A DNA stretch of 64,000 bases, from contig NZ_JAIGNT010000002.1 in NCBI RefSeq assembly GCF_019711635.1, positions 268,649 through 332,648 of the forward strand, in the 5' to 3' direction. Position numbers and translations under genes: made by a program. Under the pieces are notes generated by a model, which did not search any database, was not told the DNA's origin, and saw only the letters and a program-made list of their open reading frames with translations. The DNA is from Qipengyuania huizhouensis. Its GTDB lineage: Bacteria > Pseudomonadota > Alphaproteobacteria > Sphingomonadales > Sphingomonadaceae. The stretch's first letter is position 1; the number at the start of each line of letters is the position of its first letter. This document shows, piece by piece, positions 1 through 8,734 of the stretch.

Positions 1-1
1 T

Positions 2-592
2 GCAGATGCGCCGAAGATCGATCAGTTCCTGTCCGACGATGCGCGGGCGTTTTTCGAGGCGGTAACCAGCGGCCTCGATGCGGCAGGCGTCAAATGGCAG
101 CGCGCCGAAAGTCTCGTGCGCGGGCTCGACTATTACCGCCACACCGCTTTCGAATTCATTCCCGACGAGGGCAGCGAAGCGGCGGGCAAGCTCGGCAGCC
201 AGAGCACCATTCTCGGCGGCGGACGCTATGACGGGCTGATGGAAAGCCTCGGCGGAGCGCCAACGCCTGCGGTGGGTTGGGCAGCGGGGATCGAACGGCT
301 GGCGATGTTGGTCGGTGAGAGGGACGAACCGACCGCTGACGTTGTAGTCGTTGTCGAGAATGACGAACGGCTCGACGAAGCGATGAAGATGGTGACGGCA
401 CTTCGAAACGCGCAGTTTGCCGCTGAACTTTTTGCTACTGGCTCTCCCCGTAAGCGCTTTGACAAGGCGAAGAAACTTCCATCGCATACTCTGGTTTCCT
501 TCACAGTGACCGACTCCGGCTCTCCGCTGAGGGTACTTGGTGATGGAGGGGAGCGGGCAACGGCGGTCGAGGATTTCATTCGATCAAAATGA
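2..592 (+). CDS. hisS: Histidine-tRNA ligase, C-terminal part (5' truncated by the window edge)
   Basis: Class II aminoacyl-tRNA synthetase that charges tRNA-His with histidine in the cytoplasm. About 196 residues are visible because the reading frame enters from the window edge. The histidine-specific signatures [15 protein letters not shown] and GGGRYDGL are present, then motif 3 (GWAAGIERL) and an alpha/beta anticodon-binding domain to the stop. The stop overlaps the start of prfA in an ATGA arrangement, which suggests translational coupling. Family assignment rests on seen motifs; only the missing N-terminal half is unknown. Confidence 0.95.
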   Translation, partial: ADAPKIDQFLSDDARAFFEAVTSGLDAAGVKWQRAESLVRGLDYYRHTAFEFIPDEGSEAAGKLGSQSTILGGGRYDGLMESLGGAPTPAVGWAAGIERLAMLVGERDEPTADVVVVVENDERLDEAMKMVTALRNAQFAAELFATGSPRKRFDKAKKLPSHTLVSFTVTDSGSPLRVLGDGGERATAVEDFIRSK

Positions 593-1656
593 CCATTCCA
601 GCAGAACGTCTCGACCAGATCGCTCACCGCTTCGCCGAGCTCGAGGCGCGCATGGCTTCGGGCACGCTCGAGGGCGACGAATTCGTCCGGGCGAGCCGCG
701 ACTATGCCGAGCTTGAGCCGGTGGCCCGAGTCGCCGCAGAGGTTAAGGCGGCACGCGAGGAGATCGCCGGTCTCGAGGAAATGCTCGCCGATCCGGAAAT
801 GCGGGCGATGGCCGAGGAAGAGCTGGCCGATCTGCGCAAGCGCCTGCCCGATGCAGAGCGCGAACTGGCCATCGCCATGCTGCCGCGCGATTCCGCTGAC
901 AGCAGGCCCGCGATGCTTGAAATCCGGGCCGGAACGGGCGGCGACGAGGCGGCGCTGTTCGCGGGCGATCTTTACCGCATGTACGAACGCTTCGCCGTCG
1001 AGCAGGGCTGGAAGGTCGAGCCGGTAAGCATGAACGCCAGCGAAGTCGGTGGCTTCAAGGAAATCGTCGCCAATGTCGCCGGGGCCGGCGTGTTCGCGAA
1101 GCTGAAATTCGAAAGCGGTGTGCACCGTGTCCAGCGCGTTCCCGAAACCGAAAGCGGCGGACGCATCCATACGTCTGCGGCAACCGTGGCGGTGCTGCCT
1201 GAACCCGACGAGGTCGATGTGCAGATCGACCAGAACGACCTCAAGATCGACACCTATCGCGCCAGTGGGGCGGGCGGACAGCACGTCAACACCACCGACA
1301 GCGCGATCCGCATCACGCACTTGCCTACGGGCACGGTTGTCACCTGCCAGGACGCCCGCAGCCAGCACAAGAACAAGGAAAAGGCGATGCAGGTGCTCCG
1401 CGCGCGGCTCTACGAGGCGCAGCGCGAAGCCACGCAGGGCGCCGAAGCCGAAGCGCGCAAGGCCATGGTCGGCAGCGGCGACCGCTCCGAGCGCATCCGC
1501 ACCTATAATTTCCCGCAGGGACGCGTGACCGATCACCGCATCGGTCTGACCTTGCACAAGCTCCCTGAAATCATGGCCGGACCGGGATTGGGCGAGCTGG
1601 TCGACGCGCTGATCGCCGAGGACGAAGCCAAGCGGCTCTCGGCGCTGAGCGAGTGA
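589..1656 (+). CDS. prfA: Peptide chain release factor 1
   Basis: Recognises UAA and UAG stop codons and triggers peptidyl-tRNA hydrolysis on the ribosome. The 355-residue length is normal for RF1. The codon-recognition region reads [19 protein letters not shown], placing the RF1-type P-x-T tripeptide where expected (PET here), followed by the catalytic GAGGQHVN, whose Gln is the substrate for PrmC. The start ATG overlaps the hisS stop by four bases. The substrate RF1 and its modifying enzyme PrmC are encoded side by side, a common bacterial pairing. Confidence 0.97.
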   Translation: MTIPAERLDQIAHRFAELEARMASGTLEGDEFVRASRDYAELEPVARVAAEVKAAREEIAGLEEMLADPEMRAMAEEELADLRKRLPDAERELAIAMLPRDSADSRPAMLEIRAGTGGDEAALFAGDLYRMYERFAVEQGWKVEPVSMNASEVGGFKEIVANVAGAGVFAKLKFESGVHRVQRVPETESGGRIHTSAATVAVLPEPDEVDVQIDQNDLKIDTYRASGAGGQHVNTTDSAIRITHLPTGTVVTCQDARSQHKNKEKAMQVLRARLYEAQREATQGAEAEARKAMVGSGDRSERIRTYNFPQGRVTDHRIGLTLHKLPEIMAGPGLGELVDALIAEDEAKRLSALSE

Positions 1657-1677
1657 GAGTGCCGGTACGCTCTAAAT

Positions 1678-1769
1678 CCGTTCGTGCTGAGCTTGTCGAA
1701 GCACAGTATTTTTCTTTGAGCGCAGCACCAAAATGAAGGACGGCCCTTCGACAAGCTCAGGGCGAACGG
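1678..1769. repeat. Palindromic dispersed repeat (CTTCGACAAGCTCAG type) spanning the prfA-prmC junction
   Basis: Left arm 1678-1703 reads CCGTTCGTGCTGAGCTTG then TCGAAGCA; right arm 1744-1769 reads CCCTTCGACAAGCTCAGG then GCGAACGG. The arms are reverse complements with a few mismatches, separated by about 40 bases. Elements with this core are scattered through many Sphingomonadales genomes (general knowledge, not checked here). The right arm lies inside the prmC reading frame. Confidence 0.8.
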
Positions 1770-2590
1770 GGCTTCGGGTAGTAGATGCTATTCGCGCCGC
1801 CGCTGAACATCTGTCCGAAACCAGCGAAACCGCTCGGCTCGATGCCGAGCTGCTGATGGCGGATGCGCTGGGCATAGAAAGGTCAGACATGCTGCTGCGC
1901 GCGATGCGCGATGCCGTGCCGTCGTCATTCGCAGCGATGGTGGAGCGCCGCGCTCGGCACGAGCCCGTGGCGCATATCCTCGGCCACCAGGAATTCTTCG
2001 GGCGCCGGTTCAGGGTGACCCCCGACACGCTGATCCCGCGCGGCGACAGCGAAGTGCTGGTCGAGGCGGCGCTGGAACTCAACCCCGATGCAGGTCGCGT
2101 GCTCGATCTCGGGACGGGGACGGGCGCACTGCTTCTAAGCGTGATTGCCGAAACCGGCGCGCGGGGCGTGGGCACGGATCGCTCGCCCGCGGCGCTTGGC
2201 GTGGCGCATGACAATGCCGACCTCCTTGGCCTGGAAGAGCGCGTCCGCTTCCACCTGCTCGACTGGCGGCAGGAAGGCTGGGCGGACGAACTCGGGTGCT
2301 TCGACCTGATCCTTTGCAATCCCCCCTATGTGGAGGAGAATGCCGCGCTCGATCCCGATGTGCGCGACCACGAACCGCATGGCGCGTTGTTCGCAGGCGC
2401 CGACGGGCTCGACGATTACCGCATCCTCATCCCGCAATTGCGCAGCCTGATGGAAGATGGCGGGGTGGCGATTCTCGAAATCGGGCACGAGCAGGCGGAG
2501 CCCGTAAGCGTTCTTGCGCGGGCGCAGAAATTCGCCGTAAACCTCCGCCGCGACCTTGCGAATCGCCCCCGCGCCCTCATTTTGACATAA
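1733..2590 (+). CDS. prmC: Protein-(glutamine-N5) methyltransferase, release factor-specific
   Basis: SAM-dependent enzyme that methylates the Gln of the GGQ motif in release factors; the RF1 gene lies directly upstream. It has 285 residues: an N-terminal helical domain, then a Rossmann methyltransferase fold with VLDLGTGTGALLLS (SAM loop) and the diagnostic LILCNPPYV (NPPY) motif. The ATG at 1733 is the only usual start codon before the conserved domain. The first ~12 codons are therefore read through the right arm of a dispersed palindrome and encode KDGPSTSSGRTG, a tail that does not look like native PrmC. Another start codon could be used, so the N-terminus is uncertain. Confidence 0.93.
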   Translation: MKDGPSTSSGRTGLRVVDAIRAAAEHLSETSETARLDAELLMADALGIERSDMLLRAMRDAVPSSFAAMVERRARHEPVAHILGHQEFFGRRFRVTPDTLIPRGDSEVLVEAALELNPDAGRVLDLGTGTGALLLSVIAETGARGVGTDRSPAALGVAHDNADLLGLEERVRFHLLDWRQEGWADELGCFDLILCNPPYVEENAALDPDVRDHEPHGALFAGADGLDDYRILIPQLRSLMEDGGVAILEIGHEQAEPVSVLARAQKFAVNLRRDLANRPRALILT

Positions 2591-2610
2591 AGGGGTTGGC
2601 AAAGCGGAAT
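2582..2610 (+). promoter_or_regulatory. Candidate promoter for the DUF4167 gene
   Basis: A perfect TTGACA -35 hexamer lies at 2582-2587, overlapping the prmC stop codon. A weak -10 (CGGAAT, 2605-2610) follows after a 17-base spacer. If used, it gives the DUF4167 mRNA a leader of roughly 210 bases. Inference from motif spacing only. Confidence 0.35.
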
Positions 2611-2623
2611 CGAAGCTCTACCT

Positions 2624-2760
2624 CTGGCCATAGGCCAGTGGTGCGCGGATATGTCCGACCCGCCGGCTCACAGCTCCGACATGGCAGTTCCGGTGCGAGG
2701 CGCAGGCCCCGTATACCATGCACAGACAGGAGCACGCATACTGCGTGAGGGCGCAGTATG
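2624..2760 (+). promoter_or_regulatory. Structured leader upstream of the DUF4167 gene (two perfect hairpins)
   Basis: The gap between prmC and the DUF4167 start holds two perfect stem-loops: CTGGCC-ATA-GGCCAG at 2624-2638, and CATACTGCG-TGAGGG-CGCAGTATG at 2737-2760. Neither is followed by a T-run, so they do not look like terminators. They may be RNA structures in the leader or DNA palindromes bound by a regulator. No known riboswitch was recognised. Confidence 0.4.
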
Positions 2761-2828
2761 ACCGATGGGCAACGCGGCCAGAGGCGGACCGAGGGTTCGC
2801 GCCGCGCCATGAAAAGGACGAGTATTCC

Positions 2829-3488
2829 TTGAACAACAATCGCAACAACCGTCGCCGCGGTCGTCAGAACAATCGTACCCAGGGCGGCGGCAATTCGGCC
2901 AACAGGATCGACAGCCGGGCACGCGGCAATGCGCCCCAGCTGCTGGACAAATACAAGAAGCTTGCTCAGGACGCCCAGCACAATGGCGACCGCGTGCAGG
3001 CCGAGTATTACCTCCAGTTCGCCGACCATTATTTCCGCGTGATCGCCGACAACAAGGCCCGTCAGGACGAGGCCAAGGCCAAGCGCCCAGACGATCGCGG
3101 CCAGAACCAGTCGGACGACGAATCGAACGACGACGGTGACGACAACCGCCAGAACCGTCGTCCACGGGTCCGTCGCGACGACGATCAGGGCCAGCAGGAC
3201 AATCGTGGCCGCAAGCCGCGCCGCGCGTCGAGGGACGATGAAGGCGATAGCGAAGGCAACGATTACGAGCCCGCCGACAACCCTTTCATCCGCAAGGATG
3301 ACGAGGTCGAAGCGCCCAAGAAGCGCCGTGCCCCGCGCAAGGCGAAGAAGGGCGAGGAAGGCGCGCCCGGCAACGAAGGCGAGATCGATGCGGCTGCCCT
3401 GCCGCCCGCAATCGGCGGAGACGACAAGCCGGCGCCGCGCCGCCGCCGCAAGGTCGAAGAGAACGAGGATGTGAGCGCGGTCGGCTGA
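2829..3488 (+). CDS. DUF4167 domain-containing protein
   Basis: Conserved alphaproteobacterial protein of unknown role, 219 residues from a TTG start at 2829. That start is preferred because it follows AAAAGGA with good spacing and opens exactly at the family's LNNNRNNRRRGR beginning; an in-frame upstream ATG at 2718 would add 37 unrelated residues across a hairpin. The basic, Asn/Arg-rich N-terminus runs into the DUF4167 core (LLDKYKKLAQDAQHNGDR and EYYLQFADHYFRVI). The remainder is a low-complexity tail of alternating acidic and Arg-rich stretches, typical of disordered nucleic-acid-binding proteins. RNA binding is an inference from composition, not shown. Confidence 0.9.
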   Translation: MNNNRNNRRRGRQNNRTQGGGNSANRIDSRARGNAPQLLDKYKKLAQDAQHNGDRVQAEYYLQFADHYFRVIADNKARQDEAKAKRPDDRGQNQSDDESNDDGDDNRQNRRPRVRRDDDQGQQDNRGRKPRRASRDDEGDSEGNDYEPADNPFIRKDDEVEAPKKRRAPRKAKKGEEGAPGNEGEIDAAALPPAIGGDDKPAPRRRRKVEENEDVSAVG

Positions 3489-3550
3489 TCGCGCTCGTCC
3501 CGTCTGCTTTTCCTTGCCATCGCCGCGCCCCGGTTTAACAGGCGCAGTCG

Positions 3551-5146
3551 ATGGATCGTATCCCTGAATTCCTGCAGCGCCACCCTCGCTGGAGCGCGCT
3601 TCTTCTCGGCCTGATTTCGGCGACCGGATTCCAGCCGCTCCACCTTTGGCCTGCGGGCCTCGCTGCGATGGCGGCGTTCGTCTGGCTGGCTTACCAGCAA
3701 GACAGCGGCAAGCGCGCATTCCTGCTCGGCTGGTTGTTCGGCGTTGCCCATTTCACGCTGACCAACAACTGGATCGCCACGGCCTTCACCTATCAGGCAG
3801 AAATGCCCGCCGCGCTCGGCTGGGCGGCTGTTCCGCTGCTCTCGCTCTACCTCGCGGTCTGGCCTGCCCTGGCAGTGCTTGCTGCATGGCTACTCGGGCG
3901 AGGGCGGGGGGTGGGTGTCTTCGCGCTCCTGCTGGGCGCTTTCTGGATCGCGGCGGAATGGCTGCGGAGCTGGGTCTTCACCGGCTATGCCTGGGGCCCG
4001 TTCTCGCAAATGATGCTGGGCGATTGGGATCGGCCAGGCGTCGCGGGCCTGCTGCCCTTCATGGGTTCTTACGCGCTTTCGGGCCTCGTCGTGACCCTTG
4101 CCGGCATTTTCGCCCTGCTCGCATCCACGCGCCGCTGGAAAGGCCTGGGGGCGGTGATAGTGATTGTGACCGCGGGCATGTTCTGGCCGGCACCCGAAGC
4201 CGAAGACGGCTTCCTTCCCCTGACGCTGGTCCAGCCGAACCTGAGGCAGGAAGAACTCGACGATCCGAGCAAATACGAAGAGCAGTTCCAGCGCATCTCC
4301 GCCCTAAGCGAACCGCAACGTGCCTACAGCCGCAGGCTGGTGCTTTGGCCCGAAAGCGGCGTGCCCGATTATCTGCGAGACGGCTATCCGCAGCGCTACT
4401 ATACCCAGATGACCGCTGGCGGCGACCCGGCCTTCGCAAGGTTCCGCATCGGCCGGACGATCGGCGAAGGCAGCCTACTGCTGACAGGCGCAGTCGACCT
4501 GGAAATAGCCGAAGTCGAGGGACGGGAGCGGGCGGTGGGAGCCTATAACGCGATCACGCCGATCGATGCCGACGGCAATCTGGGCCAGCGCTACGCCAAG
4601 GCGCATCTGGTGCCCTATGGCGAATATCTTCCGATGCGTGCATTGCTCGAACCGCTCGGAATGTCGCGGCTGGTGGCCGGTTCGATCGATTTCATCCCCG
4701 GTCCCGGGCCCCAGACCATCGACCTTGGCGCTTACGGGCAGGCCGGAATGCAGATCTGTTACGAGATCGTTTTCTCGGGCGAGGTGGCCGAACGCGGCAA
4801 CCGGCCCGATTACATCTTCAACCCCTCCAACGATGGCTGGTTCGGTGCATGGGGGCCACCCCAGCACCTGGCCCAAGCGCGCATGCGGGCGATCGAGGAA
4901 GGCCTGCCCGTACTGCGCTCCACCACTACGGGGATCAGCGCAGTCATCGATGCGCGCGGTGTGTTAAGAAGCCATATCGGCCGCGACAAGGCCGACCGGA
5001 TCGATACGCTCGTGCCTCCCCCCGCAGTTCCTACGTGGTTCGCAAGGCTGGGTCACTGGCTCACGCTTTTATGGGGCGTAGTGCTTCTTGCCGGATCGCT
5101 GGTTGCCATGGGCGCGCGCCATCGTTACCTGTCTCGCACAACATAA
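3551..5146 (+). CDS. lnt: Apolipoprotein N-acyltransferase
   Basis: Inner-membrane enzyme that transfers the third acyl chain from phospholipid to the N-terminal Cys of lipoproteins. It has 531 residues: about six N-terminal membrane helices, a periplasmic nitrilase-fold domain from about residue 220, and a C-terminal membrane helix. The Glu-Lys-Cys triad is visible as [24 protein letters not shown] and MQICYEIVF. The window encodes several lipoprotein substrates (acid phosphatase, the acidic 90-residue protein, tad lipoproteins). The stop codon overlaps the candidate operator in front of metK. Confidence 0.96.
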   Translation: MDRIPEFLQRHPRWSALLLGLISATGFQPLHLWPAGLAAMAAFVWLAYQQDSGKRAFLLGWLFGVAHFTLTNNWIATAFTYQAEMPAALGWAAVPLLSLYLAVWPALAVLAAWLLGRGRGVGVFALLLGAFWIAAEWLRSWVFTGYAWGPFSQMMLGDWDRPGVAGLLPFMGSYALSGLVVTLAGIFALLASTRRWKGLGAVIVIVTAGMFWPAPEAEDGFLPLTLVQPNLRQEELDDPSKYEEQFQRISALSEPQRAYSRRLVLWPESGVPDYLRDGYPQRYYTQMTAGGDPAFARFRIGRTIGEGSLLLTGAVDLEIAEVEGRERAVGAYNAITPIDADGNLGQRYAKAHLVPYGEYLPMRALLEPLGMSRLVAGSIDFIPGPGPQTIDLGAYGQAGMQICYEIVFSGEVAERGNRPDYIFNPSNDGWFGAWGPPQHLAQARMRAIEEGLPVLRSTTTGISAVIDARGVLRSHIGRDKADRIDTLVPPPAVPTWFARLGHWLTLLWGVVLLAGSLVAMGARHRYLSRTT

Positions 5147-5160
5147 AGCTTTCTTTATAT
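5141..5160. promoter_or_regulatory. Candidate operator palindrome upstream of metK (SahR/SamR-like)
   Basis: ATAAAG-N4-CTTTAT (5143-5158) is a perfect inverted repeat within a 20-bp AT-rich palindrome, 19 bp before the metK ATG and overlapping the lnt stop. From memory it resembles the ATAAAG/CTTTAT operators of ArsR-type regulators of the SAM/methionine cycle (SahR) in proteobacteria. The regulator itself is not in the window. Confidence 0.45.
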
Positions 5161-5178
5161 CTTTCTGCCGGGGTTTTG

Positions 5179-6417
5179 ATGCGCACCAGTTACCTGTTCA
5201 CTTCCGAAAGCGTTTCGGAAGGCCATCCCGACAAGGTGTCCGACCAGATCAGCGATGCAATCGTCGACCTGATGCTGTCGAAGGACGCGGAATCGCGCGT
5301 CGCCTGCGAAACGATGACGACAACTCAGCGCGTGATACTCTCCGGCGAGATTCGCTGCGCGCCGATGTATGACGCAAACAATGCCGCATGGGCCGAAAAC
5401 GGCGGCTGGGCACCGGGCGCGAAGGAAGAGATCGAACAGGCCGTGCGCCGTACCGTTCGCGAAATAGGCTACGAGCAGAGCGGCTTCCACTGGAAGACGC
5501 TGACTTTCGAAAACCACCTCCATGGCCAGTCGAGCGAAATCGCCCAAGGCGTGGACGCTAATGGCAATAAGGACGAAGGCGCTGGCGATCAGGGCATCAT
5601 GTTCGGCTTCGCCTGCGACGAAACGCCCGATCTCATGCCGGCGACGCTGGATTATTCGCACAAGATCCTCGAGCGGCTTGCCGCCGACCGCAAGAATGGC
5701 AAGGCGCCCTTCCTCGAGCCCGATGCCAAGAGCCAGTTGTCGCTGCGGTATGAAAACGGCAAGCCGGTCGCCTGCACGGCCATCGTCGTGTCGACCCAGC
5801 ATGCCAAGGGCTATCACGAGGGCGAGAAGGAAGCCGAGCTCAAGGCCTATGTGAAGGGCGTCGTCGCAGAAATCCTGCCCGAAGGCTGGGTGTCGGACGA
5901 GACCGAATGGCACATCAATCCGACCGGCGCTTTCGAAATCGGCGGGCCCGATGGGGACGCAGGCCTGACAGGCCGCAAGATCATCGTCGATACCTATGGC
6001 GGGGCGGCGCCGCATGGCGGGGGAGCGTTCAGCGGCAAGGATCCGACCAAGGTCGATCGCTCGGCAGCATATATCACCCGCTACCTTGCGAAGAACATTG
6101 TCGCTGCGGGCCTTGCCCGGCGCTGCACGATCCAGCTGTCCTATGCGATCGGGGTTTCGAAGCCACTTTCGATCTATGTCGACACGCATGGCACCGGTTC
6201 GGAAGGCGTAACCGATGAAGCGCTCGAAGACGCCATCCGCAATATCGAAAAGCTCGGCGGCCTGACCCCGCGCGGTATCCGGATGCACCTCGGCCTAAAC
6301 AAGCCGATCTATCGCAAGAGTGCCGCTTACGGTCATTTTGGTCGCCAGGCGGATGGTGAATACTTCCCCTGGGAGCGGACAGATCTGATCGAGGACCTGA
6401 AAGCCGCTCTGCGCTAA
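5179..6417 (+). CDS. metK: S-adenosylmethionine synthetase
   Basis: Makes S-adenosylmethionine from methionine and ATP in the cytoplasm. The 412-residue protein starts at the ATG that begins the conserved opening [20 protein letters not shown]; the frame stays open far upstream but overlaps lnt and is not part of the gene. Further motifs are [13 protein letters not shown] (ATP/methionine site) and [19 protein letters not shown] (phosphate and metal binding). The product is the methyl donor for PrmC upstream. A GC-rich hairpin follows the stop. Regulation may involve the palindrome at 5141-5160. Confidence 0.97.
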   Translation: MRTSYLFTSESVSEGHPDKVSDQISDAIVDLMLSKDAESRVACETMTTTQRVILSGEIRCAPMYDANNAAWAENGGWAPGAKEEIEQAVRRTVREIGYEQSGFHWKTLTFENHLHGQSSEIAQGVDANGNKDEGAGDQGIMFGFACDETPDLMPATLDYSHKILERLAADRKNGKAPFLEPDAKSQLSLRYENGKPVACTAIVVSTQHAKGYHEGEKEAELKAYVKGVVAEILPEGWVSDETEWHINPTGAFEIGGPDGDAGLTGRKIIVDTYGGAAPHGGGAFSGKDPTKVDRSAAYITRYLAKNIVAAGLARRCTIQLSYAIGVSKPLSIYVDTHGTGSEGVTDEALEDAIRNIEKLGGLTPRGIRMHLGLNKPIYRKSAAYGHFGRQADGEYFPWERTDLIEDLKAALR

Positions 6418-6422
6418 CAGGA

Positions 6423-6450
6423 AAGGGCGGCCATTGCGGGGCCGCCCCTT
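6423..6450 (+). terminator. Likely transcription terminator after metK
   Basis: Stem AAGGGCGGCC (6423-6432) pairs with GGCCGCCCCTT (6440-6450), allowing one bulge, with a 7-base loop. It sits just after the metK stop and before a convergent gene. It lacks a T-run, as many alphaproteobacterial terminators do. Confidence 0.55.
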
Positions 6451-6467
6451 CCGTTGGCTTGCGTCGT

Positions 6468-6875
6468 TCAATCGAGAATGCCGCGTTGCGGTTCCGGCTT
6501 CAACTGATTGCCGAAATCATCTTCACGCAGCCACTGTCCTACTTTGCGGCCGAATTTGGCGACAGCGTTCATATTGAAAAAGTGCATGAAGCCGAGCGCG
6601 ACGACGACCAGTCCGATTTTCGTCGATAGAAACTCGAAGGCTTCGGCCATTCCCTGCGGTTCGCTGCCAAACCGCAGCGACAGCAATATCCATCCCAGAT
6701 TGACCAGGTAGAAGCCCACGACAAGCAGGTGGTTCGTCGAATGGGCGAGGCTGTCGTCATGCCCGAAGCACTCCTTGAGAAATACGATTCCGTTCTTCGA
6801 CAGCGTGCGTGCGACCCAGACCGTTAGCGCAATGCTCACGACGAGATAGACGATATAGGCGGGAACGAGGTACAT
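6468..6875 (-). CDS. Conserved membrane protein of unknown function
   Basis: Short integral membrane protein of 135 residues that I do not recognise. Three hydrophobic segments are clear: residues ~3-24 (YIVYLVVSIALTVWVA), ~48-66 (HLLVVGFYLVNLGWILLSL) and ~86-105 (IGLVVVALGFMHFFNM). The C-terminus is charged and soluble. A strong GGAG Shine-Dalgarno lies before the ATG. Directly upstream, at 6891-6910, is a 20-bp palindrome with the same layout as one in front of the adjacent MarR/GbsR-type regulator. The simplest inference is that this gene is a target of that regulator. Confidence 0.75.
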   Translation of the reverse strand: MYLVPAYIVYLVVSIALTVWVARTLSKNGIVFLKECFGHDDSLAHSTNHLLVVGFYLVNLGWILLSLRFGSEPQGMAEAFEFLSTKIGLVVVALGFMHFFNMNAVAKFGRKVGQWLREDDFGNQLKPEPQRGILD

Positions 6876-6890
6876 ATTGCTTCTCCTCTA

Positions 6891-6910
6891 ATTTCTGTAA
6901 TTTGAGAAAT
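6891..6910. promoter_or_regulatory. Candidate operator (copy 1) for the GbsR/MarR-type regulator
   Basis: ATTTCTG-N6-GAGAAAT, 16 bp upstream of the membrane-protein start. It differs by one base from a perfect palindrome and matches the layout of the site at 7527-7546. Confidence 0.55.
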
Positions 6911-6958
6911 CACATTTGGGATTGCAGGTATTGTCCATCCTTTCTCAGGTCTGTGGGA

Positions 6959-7507
6959 TCAGGTCTTCGTCTTGCTTCCGGGGAGCAAGCGCGCGACGCG
7001 GCTGCCGAGTTTCATCAGCGTGACCAAGGTCGATTTGGGCAGGCGCCGAACGTCGGAATACCAGCTTGCAAGATTGCCGATGAATTCATGCATCCGGCCG
7101 ATACGTTCGCGCACATGGGCAGGTACGTCATCGCGCTTGCCGAGGCTTTCCGACAATTCGCCAAGCAGCTGGATCGTGGGATCGATCTCGCGCCGTTTGC
7201 GCTCGGCCGTGATCTTCATCAGCATGTCCCACAAATCGCTTTCGGCGACGAAATGGTCACGCCGGTCGCCTTCGACGTGGACGCGGCGGACGATCTGGTA
7301 GGATTGGAGTTCCTTGAGGCCGTTCGAGACATTGGAGCGGGCCAGGCCCAGCTTTTCGCAAATGTCCTCTGCATGGCGGGGCCTGTCTGAGAGATAGAGC
7401 AGGGCATGGACCTGCGCGACCGAGCGATTCACGCCCCACTCGCTGCCCATCTCACCCCAGTGGAGGATAAAAGCACGCGCTTCGGGGATGTCCATGATGT
7501 CGGCCAT
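6959..7507 (-). CDS. GbsR/MarR family transcriptional regulator
   Basis: Winged-helix DNA-binding protein of 182 residues. The ATG at 7507 is chosen because AAGGGA lies just upstream; a TTG at 7561 would add 18 residues but would cover the operator-like palindrome. The helix-turn-helix is HAEDICEKLGLARSNVSNGL, followed by a wing (RRVHVEGDRRDHFVAES) and a helical C-terminal half. GbsR-type proteins sense small molecules such as choline; no osmolyte genes are nearby, so the ligand is unknown. Near-identical 20-bp palindromes precede this gene and the membrane-protein gene downstream, suggesting autoregulation plus control of that gene. Confidence 0.85.
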   Translation of the reverse strand: MADIMDIPEARAFILHWGEMGSEWGVNRSVAQVHALLYLSDRPRHAEDICEKLGLARSNVSNGLKELQSYQIVRRVHVEGDRRDHFVAESDLWDMLMKITAERKRREIDPTIQLLGELSESLGKRDDVPAHVRERIGRMHEFIGNLASWYSDVRRLPKSTLVTLMKLGSRVARLLPGSKTKT

Positions 7508-7526
7508 AACCGATTCCCTTTTCTTT

Positions 7527-7546
7527 ATTTCTGAAAATACAGAAAT
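7527..7546. promoter_or_regulatory. Candidate operator (copy 2), perfect palindrome before the GbsR/MarR gene
   Basis: ATTTCTG-AAAATA-CAGAAAT is a perfect 7+7 inverted repeat, 20 bp upstream of the ATG at 7507. Same half-sites and 6-base spacer as 6891-6910. Confidence 0.6.
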
Positions 7547-7594
7547 TACTGACTGCGTCAACGACTTTCCGCAACGCGTCGATATTTCGTCGTT

Positions 7595-8728
7595 CTAGCT
7601 CTTGGCAGGAGAAGGCTTGTCGAGAGTCAGTTCGGCGTCGGAAAAGACGAAGGGGCTGCGCACGCCCGGCATGCCTTCGGGGGCGATCCGCATGCCTCTT
7701 GAGACCACTTGCGGATCGGCGAAGACCTCGTCGATGGAATTGATCGGACCTGCGGGAATGCCTGATTTCGCACAGGCAGCGAGGAGATTATCGCGTGACC
7801 ATCCTGCCGTAGCTTCGCCAATAAGCGCGTCGCATTCAGCGCGATGTTCCACACGGTCTGCATTGGTACCGAAGCGCGGATCATCGAGCAGGTCGTTGCG
7901 GTCGATCAGCGCCAGCAGCTTCCGGAATAGTGCATCGTTCGCCGGGGCCAGGACCACAGGACCATCCTGTGTCGGGAATACGCCATAGGCGCTGACCTGC
8001 GCGTGCGCATTGCCCATGCGGGGCGGGTTCTCCCCGGTCGCAAGGTAGCTCATCGCCTGATTGGCAAGCAGGCCGACCGAGCAATCGAGCAGGCTCATGT
8101 CGATCCACTGACCTTTGCCCGTGCGGTGCCGCATCAACAGCGCTGCCTGCACAGCGTTGGTGGCCCACAATCCGCAAGACAGGTCGCTGATGGACACGCC
8201 CATCTTCATGGGATCTCCCTCCGGCTCTCCGGTCAGTGCCATGAAGCCGCTCATCGCCTGGATTACGAAGTCGTAGCCGGGCTCGTTGCGCCGCGGGCCG
8301 TCCTGCCCGAATCCCGTGATAGAACAATAGATGATTCCGGGATTTGCGCGCGCCAGCGTCTCGTAATCGAGGCCGAATTTGGCGAGCCCTCCGGGCTTGA
8401 AATTCTCCAGCAAGACGTCCGCACCCGTCGCCAGTTCCGCGATGTGCGCAAGTTCGCTCTCGTTTCTGAAATCCGCGGTAATCCCGCGCTTTCCGCGATT
8501 GCAGGCATGGTAATAGGCGGAGGTCGTTTCGCCGCCATGTTCGACCCAGGGCGGTCCCCAGATGCGCGTATTGTCGCCTTCGGGGCTCTCGACCTTGATG
8601 ACGTCGGCGCCGAGATCGGCGAGAATCTGGCCCGCCCATGGACCGGCCAGGACGCGGGCGAGTTCGAGTACCTTCAGTCCTGCGAGCGGGCTGTTCTCAT
8701 TACGAGGTTTCTCGAGCCAGTCGGCCAT
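7595..8728 (-). CDS. CoA transferase, family III (CaiB/BaiF type)
   Basis: Transfers coenzyme A between acyl groups through an aspartyl-CoA thioester intermediate. The 377-residue length fits the family. Visible family features are GLKVLELARVLAGPWAGQIL with GADVIKVE at the N-terminus, NFKPGGLAKFGLDYE, and GYDFVIQAMSGFMALTGEP, whose Asp matches the catalytic Asp of formyl-CoA transferase. It follows the class I CoA-transferase operon by six bases and is probably co-transcribed. Substrate is not predictable; branched-chain or dicarboxylic acyl-CoA metabolism is plausible. Confidence 0.9.
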   Translation of the reverse strand: MADWLEKPRNENSPLAGLKVLELARVLAGPWAGQILADLGADVIKVESPEGDNTRIWGPPWVEHGGETTSAYYHACNRGKRGITADFRNESELAHIAELATGADVLLENFKPGGLAKFGLDYETLARANPGIIYCSITGFGQDGPRRNEPGYDFVIQAMSGFMALTGEPEGDPMKMGVSISDLSCGLWATNAVQAALLMRHRTGKGQWIDMSLLDCSVGLLANQAMSYLATGENPPRMGNAHAQVSAYGVFPTQDGPVVLAPANDALFRKLLALIDRNDLLDDPRFGTNADRVEHRAECDALIGEATAGWSRDNLLAACAKSGIPAGPINSIDEVFADPQVVSRGMRIAPEGMPGVRSPFVFSDAELTLDKPSPAKS

Positions 8729-8734
8729 GAATGG

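Noticed and set aside
226..1557. 443-codon open frame antisense to hisS/prfA
   Set aside because: Covers two certain housekeeping genes and shows no family motif.
5100..5178. SAM riboswitch before metK
   Set aside because: The leader is too short and shows none of the SAM-II, SAM-V or SAM/SAH conserved elements I can recall; a DNA palindrome explains it better.
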